Of a DNA stretch of 64,000 nt, positions 17,069 to 24,014 are shown in pieces. How positions within the stretch are numbered: position 1 is the first letter of the stretch; each line of letters starts with the position of its first letter. The DNA is from Actinobacteria bacterium OK074. GTDB taxonomy: Bacteria; Actinomycetota; Actinomycetes; Streptomycetales; Streptomycetaceae. The DNA lies in assembly GCA_001298575.1 (NCBI GenBank), contig LJCV01000247.1, positions 1-64,000 of the forward strand, written 5' to 3'. Both the position numbers and the translations under genes were made by a program. The notes beneath the pieces are model-generated. The model searched no databases. It was given only the letters and a program-made list of their open reading frames with translations, and had not been told where the DNA came from.

Positions 17069-17785
17069 TCAGTCCTCGCCGAGGTACGCCTTGCGTACGG
17101 ACTCGTCGTGCAGCAGGTCCTGCCCCGTGCCCGACAGGACGATGTTGCCGATCTCCATCACGTGACCCTGGTCGGCGAGCGACAGGGCCGCCTGGGCGTT
17201 CTGCTCGACCAGGAGAATGGTCGTGCCCTGGGACTTGAGTTCGGAGATCGTCGCCATGATCTTCTGCATCATGATCGGCGAAAGGCCCATGGAGGGCTCG
17301 TCGAGCATGAGCAGTTTCGGCTGGGACATCAGGGCGCGGCCCATGGCGAGCATTTGCTGCTCACCGCCGGACAGCGTGCCCGCCGCCTGCTTGCGCCGCT
17401 CACCCAGAATCGGGAAGAGGTCGTAGGCCCGCTGGATGTCCTTTTCGATGCCTTCCTTGTCCTTCCTCAGAAATGCGCCGAGTTGGAGGTTCTCGGCGAT
17501 CGTGAGGCGGGGGAAGATGTGCCGTCCCTCGGGGGAATGGGCGAGTCCGAGGGCGACGATTTTGTGCGCGGGAACGCTGTTGAGCGGCTTTCCGTCGAAG
17601 GTGATACGGCCGCTGGTGGGCTGGAGCAGACCCGAAAGGGTGCGGAGGGTGGTCGTCTTTCCGGCGCCGTTCGTACCGATGAGGGTGACGACCTGGCCGG
17701 CCTCGACGCTGAAGGAAATGCCCTTGACGGCTTCGATCTTGCCGTAGGCCACCCGGAGGTCTTCGACCTCCAGCAGTGCGGTCAC
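17069..17785 (-). CDS. livF: branched-chain amino-acid ABC transporter ATPase LivF
   Basis: The 238-residue ABC ATPase shows Walker A GTNGAGKTT near residue 38, the signature TLSGGEQQMLAMGRALM near 137, Walker B LLMLDEPSMGL and the H-loop region TILLVEQNA. The extended ALGLAHSPEGRHIFPRLTIAENLQLGAF segment is characteristic of LivF. It energises uptake of leucine, isoleucine and valine (or related amides/short peptides) together with LivG, LivH, LivM and the lipoprotein LivJ. Its start overlaps the livG stop by 4 bp (ATGA), showing translational coupling. It is the last gene of the five-gene operon. Confidence 0.95.
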   Translation of the reverse strand: MTALLEVEDLRVAYGKIEAVKGISFSVEAGQVVTLIGTNGAGKTTTLRTLSGLLQPTSGRITFDGKPLNSVPAHKIVALGLAHSPEGRHIFPRLTIAENLQLGAFLRKDKEGIEKDIQRAYDLFPILGERRKQAAGTLSGGEQQMLAMGRALMSQPKLLMLDEPSMGLSPIMMQKIMATISELKSQGTTILLVEQNAQAALSLADQGHVMEIGNIVLSGTGQDLLHDESVRKAYLGED

Positions 17786-18639
17786 TGGGTCTCTCCCTTG
17801 GTGGTGCCTGCCGCGCCGGCTTCGGCTGCCGCGACCTCCGCGGCCTCGGCCTCGCCGGGGTCTCCTTCGAAGGGTTCGCCGAGGTAGGCGGCGATGACGC
17901 GCTCGTCCGCCTGGACGACGTCGGAGGTGCCCTCGACGAGCTTCTCGCCCTGGACGAGGACGGCGACGCGGTCGCAGAGGTTGAAGATGAAACGCATGTC
18001 GTGCTCGATGACGAGGACGGCGATGCCCTGGTCACGGATGGCGAAGACCAGTTCCTCGGTCGCCCGCGTCTCCTGCGGGTTCATGCCCGCGGTCGGCTCG
18101 TCCAGCAGCAGCAGGCCCGGTTCGCTCGCGAGCGCCCTGGCGATCTCCAGCTTGCGCTGCTCGCCGTAGGGCAGGTTGCGGGCGAGATGGTCCCGCTTGT
18201 GCGCCAGGCCGATGAACTCCAGGAGTTCCATGGCCCGTTCTTCGCTGGCCTGCTCGGCCTTCTTGAAACCGGGGCCGCGCAGCAGCGCCGACCAAAGGCC
18301 CTCTTTGGTACGGGTGTGACGGCCGACGAGAACGTTTTCCAGCACCGTCATATTGGCGAAGAGCCGGATGTTCTGGAAGGTTCTCGCGATACCCGCCTGG
18401 GTGACCAGGTGGGGCTTGGGCGGAAGCACCTTTCCCTTGTAGGAAACGGTGCCCTCGGTCGGTACGTAAAGGCCCGTGAGGCAGTTGAAGAAGGTAGTCT
18501 TTCCGGCACCGTTGGGGCCGATGAGACCCACGATCTCACCGGAGTTGACGGTGAAGTCGACCGAACGCACGGCGGTGAGACCACCGAAACGCATGGTGAC
18601 GGCGCTGGCTTCGAGAACAGGGGTGGAATCTGTGGTCAT
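17782..18639 (-). CDS. livG: branched-chain amino-acid ABC transporter ATPase LivG
   Basis: The 285-residue ATPase has Walker A GPNGAGKTT near residue 42, the LivG-type insertion LVTQAGIARTFQNIRLFANMTVLENVLVGRH, signature LPYGEQRKLEIARALA, Walker B LLLLDEPTAGMN and H-loop VLVIEHDMRF. The final 30 residues are an Ala/Glu-rich tail (EAEAAEVAAAEAGAAG) that is longer than in E. coli LivG and probably disordered. It overlaps livF by 4 bp and starts 8 bp after the livM stop, so it belongs to the livHMGF unit. Confidence 0.95.
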   Translation of the reverse strand: MTTDSTPVLEASAVTMRFGGLTAVRSVDFTVNSGEIVGLIGPNGAGKTTFFNCLTGLYVPTEGTVSYKGKVLPPKPHLVTQAGIARTFQNIRLFANMTVLENVLVGRHTRTKEGLWSALLRGPGFKKAEQASEERAMELLEFIGLAHKRDHLARNLPYGEQRKLEIARALASEPGLLLLDEPTAGMNPQETRATEELVFAIRDQGIAVLVIEHDMRFIFNLCDRVAVLVQGEKLVEGTSDVVQADERVIAAYLGEPFEGDPGEAEAAEVAAAEAGAAGTTKGETQ

Positions 18640-18646
18640 GGTGCTG

Positions 18647-20440
18647 TCACGCCCCCGCCTTGCTGACGGCAGGTTCGCCGAGTGTGTCCGTATCTGGTAC
18701 GTCGAGTTGGCCGGTCTCGTGGAATTCGAGCTGGCGGCGACGGTTGGCGATGATGCCCTCGGGGCGGAAACGCATGAGGAGGATCAGCGCGATACCGAAG
18801 GCGAGCAGCGACTTGTCCTGGAGGAAGACGAGCTTTTCCGGGAGCAGGTAGAGCAGCGCGGCGCCGAGAATGGGTCCGGCGACCGTGCCCATGCCACCGA
18901 GGACGACGGCGGCGAGCAGGAACGCCGAGTTGGGCGGCGTCGAACCCGCGAACTGGTACGGGTTGGGCACCACGCTGTAGGTGACGTGGGCGCTGACCGT
19001 ACCGGCCAGACCCGCCAGCGCGGCACCGAGGGCGAAGGCGGTCAGCTTCACCCGGAAGCCGTTGATGCCCATGGCGGTCGCGGCGGTCTCGTCCTCGCGG
19101 ATCGCGATCCAGGAACGGCCGATCCGGGAGTCGGCGGCGCGCCGGTAGACGGTGACGACGATGGCCATGACGAGCACCATCAGCAGGTAGTAGTTGGCGA
19201 ACCGGCCGATGGTGATGCCGCCGATGTCGTGCGCGTCGCCGAAGTTGAACCCGAAGAAGGAGAGGTCGGGGATGGACGGGATGCCGTTCGGGCCGTTGGT
19301 GATGTTGGGGCCCGAGTCGCCGTCCATGTTGTTGACCGCGATACGGAAGATCTCTCCGAAGCCGAGGGTCACGATGGCGAGGTAGTCGCCGCGCAGCCGG
19401 AGCGTCGGGGCGCCGATGAGGACACCGAAGACGAGGCTGGCGGCCATCCCGGCCAGCGCCGCGGCCCAGAAGGGGAACTGGACGCCGGAGAAGCGGGAGA
19501 ACTCCGAGCCGGAGACCAGGGCGGCGGTGTAGGCGCCGACACCGAGGAAGGCGACGTAACCGAGGTCGAGGAGACCGGCCAGGCCGACAACGATGTTGAG
19601 GCCCAGGGCGACCGTGCCGAAGATCAGGATGTTCACGCCGAGGTTGGCGTAGTGGTCGTTGGTCTGGGTGAAGGGGAAGCCGATCGCGGCGACGAAGGCC
19701 ATCGCGACACCGAAGCTGCGGTTGCCCGCGACGATGTGGCTGAAGCGGTCGTTGAGACCGGCCGTGTGCAGCGCCCAGACGGCGAAGATCAGCACGATCA
19801 GGAAGCCGATGAACAGCTCGCCGTACTCGGTGTCGATGCCGTAGGCGAACACGAACAGGCCGATGGCGGCGACGACGGTGATGACGGCGCGCTGTATCCA
19901 CGCGGGGATCGGGGCGCTGCGGGGGATGTCGTCGGGCTTGGCGATGTACGCGGCCAGGACGCGGCCGACGGGCTGTTCGCCGACCCCGGGCTGGGGGAGG
20001 GCGAGGGCGCCGACGATCGGGAGCAGCGAGGCGATTGCGGCGATGTACGCGCCCGCCTCCAGGTTGACCAGGCCGCCGAGCTTGGCCGTGATGGCGATGA
20101 CTGTGTACCAGGTGGTACCGAACGCGCCGAGGGCGGTCAGGACGACGGGGGCGTTGTTGCCGGCGGGGGTGAGCCAGCGCAGCCCGCGGACGCCGTAGCC
20201 GGCGAGGGCGAAGAGGGTGACGAGGATGCCGCCGGTGAACGTCAGCCACTGGAGGCCGCCGGGATAGCCGTAGACGGTGAGGTCGCCGGGGAAGTCGGCG
20301 GTCCAGGTCCAGGCGAGGAAGGCGGAGGCCGCGGTGGCGACGCCGCCGACGAGGACCAGCGCGCGGGCGACCGCGACCGGCAGCGGGATCAGGCCGCGTT
20401 CGACGGCGGCCACGGGGCTCTGGGAGGTGGTGTCGGTCAT
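18647..20440 (-). CDS. livM: branched-chain amino-acid ABC transporter permease LivM
   Basis: The 597-residue permease is longer than the 420-residue E. coli LivM because of an N-terminal region of about 200 residues with several extra hydrophobic segments (ALVLVGGVATAASAFLAW, GILVTLFALAGYG, VNLEAGAYIAAIASLLPIVG). The conserved LivM core follows, including LGLNIVVGLAGLLDLGYVAFLGVGAYTAAL and the EAA-like cytoplasmic loop SWIAIREDETAATAMGINGFRVKLTAF that contacts the ATPases. The long form appears typical of streptomycetes, as far as I recall. It lies 4 bp after livH. Confidence 0.93.
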   Translation of the reverse strand: MTDTTSQSPVAAVERGLIPLPVAVARALVLVGGVATAASAFLAWTWTADFPGDLTVYGYPGGLQWLTFTGGILVTLFALAGYGVRGLRWLTPAGNNAPVVLTALGAFGTTWYTVIAITAKLGGLVNLEAGAYIAAIASLLPIVGALALPQPGVGEQPVGRVLAAYIAKPDDIPRSAPIPAWIQRAVITVVAAIGLFVFAYGIDTEYGELFIGFLIVLIFAVWALHTAGLNDRFSHIVAGNRSFGVAMAFVAAIGFPFTQTNDHYANLGVNILIFGTVALGLNIVVGLAGLLDLGYVAFLGVGAYTAALVSGSEFSRFSGVQFPFWAAALAGMAASLVFGVLIGAPTLRLRGDYLAIVTLGFGEIFRIAVNNMDGDSGPNITNGPNGIPSIPDLSFFGFNFGDAHDIGGITIGRFANYYLLMVLVMAIVVTVYRRAADSRIGRSWIAIREDETAATAMGINGFRVKLTAFALGAALAGLAGTVSAHVTYSVVPNPYQFAGSTPPNSAFLLAAVVLGGMGTVAGPILGAALLYLLPEKLVFLQDKSLLAFGIALILLMRFRPEGIIANRRRQLEFHETGQLDVPDTDTLGEPAVSKAGA

Positions 20441-20444
20441 GTGA

Positions 20445-21374
20445 TCACGCCCTGTCCGCGACGCGTTCGCCGAGCAGGCCCTGCGGACGGAGGAGCAGGA
20501 CGAGGATGAGGAGGCAGAAGGCCCAGACGTTGGCCCAGCTCTGGCCGCCGAGCTGTTCCATGCCCGGGATGTTGCTGATGTAGGCGGAGGCGAGGGTCTC
20601 GGCGATACCGAGGACGACCCCGCCGAGCATGGCGCCGTAGATGTTGCCGATGCCGCCCATGACGGCCGCGGTGAACGCCTTCAGGCCCATCAGGAAGCCC
20701 ATGCGGTAGTCGATGCTGCCGTACTTCAGGCCGTACGAGACGGCCGCGACGGCGGCGAACAGGCCACCGATCGCGAAGGCGATGACGATGATGCGGTTGG
20801 TGTCGATGCCCATCAGCTGCGCCGTGTCCGGGTCCTGCGCGGTGGCCTGCATGGCGCGGCCGGTGCGGCTGCGGCGGACGAACAGCGCGAGGGAGGCCAT
20901 GCAGATGACGGCGGCGATGATCAGGAAGATGTCGGCGTCCTTGATGGTGACGTCGCCGATGGTGTGCGTGTTGTCGATGCTGGGGAAGGCGCGGGTTCCG
21001 GTGGCTTCGGGGTAGAAGTTGCGGACGACTTCCTGAAGGGCCAGGGAGAGGCCGATCGCGGTGATGAGGGGTGCCAGCCTGGGGGCTCCGCGCAGGGGGC
21101 GGTAGGCGAATCGTTCGGCTCCTACGGCCACGAGGACGGAGACGATGGCGCCTCCGATCAGCATGAGGGGCACGGCGGCCCACATGTTGGTGCCGTCGGG
21201 CAGGATGTAGAAGTAGACCGTGAGGGCGCCGAAGCCTCCGGTCATGAAGATCTCGCCGTGTGCGAAGTTGATGAGCTGGACGATGCCGTACACCATCGTG
21301 TAGCCGATGGCGATCAGCCCGTACATCGAGCCGAGGAGCAGCCCGTTGGCCAGCTGCTGCGGCAGGGTGTTCAC
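20445..21374 (-). CDS. livH: branched-chain amino-acid ABC transporter permease LivH
   Basis: The 309-residue permease has about eight hydrophobic segments and the LivH hallmarks GLLLGSMYGLIAIGYTMVYGIVQLINFAHGEIFM near the start and GRAMQATAQDPDTAQLMGID in the coupling loop. It pairs with LivM to form the channel. The GTG at 21374 has GGAGG 7 nt upstream (VNTLPQQLANG), which decides the start over an upstream ATG. A 14-bp hairpin lies between it and the upstream livJ gene. Confidence 0.93.
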   Translation of the reverse strand: MNTLPQQLANGLLLGSMYGLIAIGYTMVYGIVQLINFAHGEIFMTGGFGALTVYFYILPDGTNMWAAVPLMLIGGAIVSVLVAVGAERFAYRPLRGAPRLAPLITAIGLSLALQEVVRNFYPEATGTRAFPSIDNTHTIGDVTIKDADIFLIIAAVICMASLALFVRRSRTGRAMQATAQDPDTAQLMGIDTNRIIVIAFAIGGLFAAVAAVSYGLKYGSIDYRMGFLMGLKAFTAAVMGGIGNIYGAMLGGVVLGIAETLASAYISNIPGMEQLGGQSWANVWAFCLLILVLLLRPQGLLGERVADRA

Positions 21375-21473
21375 CGCGTGGCCTCCATGTCGCTGGGGTC
21401 GGTGTGCGCTGTCGTGCGCGGGGTGGGGGTGGGTACGTGGCACGGTGGAGTGCCGGTGGGGATCGGATGTGCG

Positions 21474-21515
21474 GACGGGCCGCGCGGTCGGGGTCCTCCT
21501 TCCGCGCGGCCCGTC
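21474..21515 (-). terminator. hairpin between livJ and livH (partial terminator)
   Basis: GACGGGCCGCGCGG (21474-21487) pairs perfectly with 21502-21515 across a 14-nt loop. Its position after livJ and before livH suggests partial termination or mRNA stabilisation, giving more binding protein than permease, as in other periplasmic-binding-protein operons. Confidence 0.75.
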
Positions 21516-21539
21516 TCAGTCAGTGGTGCGGAGAGTCGG

Positions 21540-22778
21540 TCAGCTCTTGGGCTCGTACGTGCCGCTCTCGACGGCCTTCCAGGCGCCGTTCTTGACCTGG
21601 TAGACGGTCAGCTGCTTGTTGGTGGTGTCGCCGTACTCGTCGAAGGAGACGGTGCCGCTGATGCCCTCGAAGTCGATGTTCTGGACGGCGGTGACGACCT
21701 TGGAGCGCAGTTCCTTGGAGTCGGGGAGCTTGTCGCTGTTGTCGCTCTTGACCTTGGCGACGGCCTTGATGATGGCGGTCGCGGCGTCGTAGGCGTAGGC
21801 ACCGTAGGCGCCGTAGTCACCCTTGTAGCCCTTGGCCTTGTACTCGGCGACGAAGTCCTGGGCACCCTTGAGGGTGTCGACGGGGGCGCCGACGGCGGTG
21901 GCGAGGTCGCCCTCGGAGTCCTTGCCCGCGGTGTCGATGTAGGTGGTGGCGTACATGCCGTCACCGCCGAAGAGCGGGATCTTGACGCCCGCGTCCTTGA
22001 GCTGCTTGGTGATCAGCTCGGACTCGTCGTACTGGCCGCCGTAGTAGAGCAGGTCGGCGCCGGAGCTCTTGACCTTGGTGACGAGGGAGCTGAAGTCCTT
22101 GTCACCGGTGTTGACGTGGTCGCTGCCCGCGATGGTGCCGCCGAGGCTCTTGAACGTCTCGTTGAAGATCTTGGCGAGGCCGGCGCCGTAGGTCTGCTTG
22201 TCGTCTACGACGAAGACCTTCTTCTTCTTGAGGGTGTCGTAGGCGTACGTGGCCGCGTAGCCGCCCTGGAGGGCGTCGGTGGTGGCGGTGCGGAAGTAGG
22301 TCTTGTAGGGGCGGACCTTCTTGGTCTGCCAGTTCTTGCCCTGGGTCAGCTCGGGGTTGGTGTTCGAGGGCGAGATCTCCACCATGTCGGCGGTCTCGAA
22401 CACCTGCTGCATCGACTGGGCGACACCGGAGTTGAGCGGGCCGACGGCGCCCACGACGTTGTCGTCGCCGACGAGGGCGGTGGCGTTCTGCTGGCCGGTG
22501 GCGGGCAGGGCCTTGTCGTCGAGGGCCTTGACCTTGAACTTGACGCCGGGGACGAGGTTCTTCTTGTTGGCGTCGTCGACGGCGATCTGCACGCCGTACT
22601 GGATGCCGAGGCCGGTGGTCGAGTTCTCGCCGGAGAGCGGGGCGTCGACGCCGATGGTGAGGGTGGTGCTACCGCTGTCGCTGCTGTCGCCGCTGTCGTC
22701 ACGGGAGCCGCAAGCGGTGAGGGTCAGAGCTCCGGTCGTGAGCACGGAGGTGAGGATCACCAAGGAACGCTGTCGCAC
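21540..22778 (-). CDS. livJ: branched-chain amino-acid-binding lipoprotein LivJ
   Basis: The 412-residue protein begins with a lipoprotein signal peptide ending in the lipobox LTAC (Cys near residue 23) and a Ser/Asp-rich linker. A periplasmic-binding type I fold follows: TLTIGVDAPLSGENSTTGLGIQYGVQIAVDDAN at its start and FVVDDKQTYGAGLAKIFNETFKSLGGT in the hinge half. It captures branched-chain amino acids or related compounds at the outer membrane face and delivers them to LivHM. It is the first gene of the liv operon. The GTG at 22778 has GGAAAGGA upstream. Ligand specificity cannot be read from sequence. Confidence 0.93.
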   Translation of the reverse strand: MRQRSLVILTSVLTTGALTLTACGSRDDSGDSSDSGSTTLTIGVDAPLSGENSTTGLGIQYGVQIAVDDANKKNLVPGVKFKVKALDDKALPATGQQNATALVGDDNVVGAVGPLNSGVAQSMQQVFETADMVEISPSNTNPELTQGKNWQTKKVRPYKTYFRTATTDALQGGYAATYAYDTLKKKKVFVVDDKQTYGAGLAKIFNETFKSLGGTIAGSDHVNTGDKDFSSLVTKVKSSGADLLYYGGQYDESELITKQLKDAGVKIPLFGGDGMYATTYIDTAGKDSEGDLATAVGAPVDTLKGAQDFVAEYKAKGYKGDYGAYGAYAYDAATAIIKAVAKVKSDNSDKLPDSKELRSKVVTAVQNIDFEGISGTVSFDEYGDTTNKQLTVYQVKNGAWKAVESGTYEPKS

Positions 22779-22870
22779 TACAAGTCCTTTCCGCAGGCGT
22801 TTGGCCGCCCTCGGGGCGGCGCGGTTGCCGCGCTTGTACCGATCTCCCGATGGAGCGGTGACTGGCCGTG

Positions 22871-22919
22871 ACTCTAAGCCGGTTCTGTAGGCACAAGCAT
22901 CGTCGTGGGCTGGCTTGTG
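22871..22919 (-). promoter_or_regulatory. livJ promoter region with inverted repeat
   Basis: On the minus strand TAGAGT (22876-22871) is a good -10 box. A perfect 7-bp inverted repeat, CACAAGC (22892-22898) and GCTTGTG (22913-22919), is centred 21 bp apart (two helical turns); its proximal arm covers the -35 position. This arrangement suits a dimeric regulator of amino-acid uptake. The -35 itself is weak. Confidence 0.45.
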
Positions 22920-23348
22920 ACTTTCTTGTTATGACGTCTCGGAGAGTGGAGTTGCGGGAAGGCGGTTCCCGGTCGTTTTTTGCGCTCTGTCGCCTGCCCT
23001 CAAGGGTCCACATGCTGAGAACGTGCACTTCCGGTTGCCCTTAGGGGCAGTGGGGCGTGGGGTGGGCCGCGGAGGTCGGGGAGTGGTGCGAAATTGCCGT
23101 CGGCGAGGGTGGCGCTGGAGATGAGCGAGTGGGGCTGTATTGCGCGCGTGTTACGTAGCGTTACAAGAAGAAAAGCAAGATCCGCATTCAGGGGCGGTTC
23201 GAAGCGGTCAGAGATCGAAATGTTTACGACGGTACGGCGTGTCGCGGCGGAGGGCGCGGTAAAGGGCGTGGTGGGAGAGGTTTTGGGGGCGGGTCGATGA
23301 ATAGGGCACGTAAAGAGGGGGGTGGGCCGTTGTCCGGCGGTCCGGGGC

Positions 23349-23402
23349 TCCGGGGCCGGTGGGGGTCGCTCTGGGCGACCGGCGAAACCCACCGGCCCCG
23401 GA
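23349..23402 (-). terminator. nested hairpin after the thioesterase gene
   Basis: A perfect 15-bp stem (23349-23363 with 23388-23402) encloses a second 6-bp hairpin, GGTCGC-TCTGG-GCGACC (23364-23380). It lies 20 bp beyond the thioesterase stop on the minus strand. Confidence 0.75.
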
Positions 23403-23421
23403 CGGCTCCCGCGCGGGTACG

Positions 23422-23931
23422 TCAGGCGGCGGTGCTGGTGCCGTTGCTCTTGTCCGCGCTGGTGCCGTTGCCGGTCGGGTTCGCGTCGCGGAGGAGGCAG
23501 GTCAGACGGGCCGTGCAGACGCGCTTGTCCGCCTCGTCGGTGATGACGATCTCGTACGTCGCCGTCGAGCGGCCGCGGTGCAGGGGCGTGGCCACGCCGG
23601 TGACCAGGCCGGAGCTGACGCCCCGGTGGTGGGTGCAGTTCAGGTCGACGCCCACGGCGATCTTCGTGCTGCCGCCGTGGAGCATGGCCCCCACCGAGCC
23701 GAGCGTCTCGGCCAGGACCGCGGACGCGCCGCCGTGGAGCAGGCCGTAGGGCTGGGTGTTGCCCTCGACGGGCATGGTGGCGACGACGCGGTCCGCGGAG
23801 GCTTCGACGACGTCGACGCCCATGCGGGTGCCGAGGTGCCCGGCGGAGAACAGCGCCACCACGTCCACGCCGAGCGCGGCGTACTCGTCGATGGTCTTCT
23901 GCGGGAACTTCACTTGGCGCTGCTCGCCCAT
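23422..23931 (-). CDS. PaaI-type hotdog-fold thioesterase
   Basis: The 169-residue protein is a hotdog thioesterase of the PaaI/YbgC-like group that hydrolyses acyl-CoA or aryl-CoA thioesters. The core motif is YGLLHGGASAVLAETLGSVGAM (residues 62-83), with the HGG turn and the downstream catalytic acidic residue; VGVDLNCTHHRGV follows. A Ser/Thr/Asn-rich tail of about 20 residues ends the protein. The ATG at 23931 gives the normal N-terminus (MGEQRQVKFPQ). It is about 80 bp downstream of the molybdoenzyme gene on the same strand, so the two may share a transcript. Confidence 0.88.
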   Translation of the reverse strand: MGEQRQVKFPQKTIDEYAALGVDVVALFSAGHLGTRMGVDVVEASADRVVATMPVEGNTQPYGLLHGGASAVLAETLGSVGAMLHGGSTKIAVGVDLNCTHHRGVSSGLVTGVATPLHRGRSTATYEIVITDEADKRVCTARLTCLLRDANPTGNGTSADKSNGTSTAA

Positions 23932-24014
23932 GGGGCCGGCTCCGTTCTCCTGGATCTTGGGTGCCCCGGACCGGTGGCCCGGGGTGCCCTGGACGGCTTC
24001 AGCTGAGCGAACGC

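Larger units (their letters stand above)
22779..23421. other. 643-bp gene-free region between livJ and the thioesterase
   Basis: This stretch contains the livJ promoter and inverted repeat at its left end and the thioesterase terminator at its right end. The middle (about 22920-23300) is AT-richer than its surroundings, with GTTACGTAGCGTTAC at 23148 and short open frames that lack the expected codon bias. I see no convincing protein gene or structured RNA in it. Confidence 0.5.

Noticed and set aside
23094..23300. A 68-codon frame in the livJ-thioesterase gap
   Set aside because: It lacks the codon-position GC bias of real genes here, has no ribosome site and resembles no known protein.
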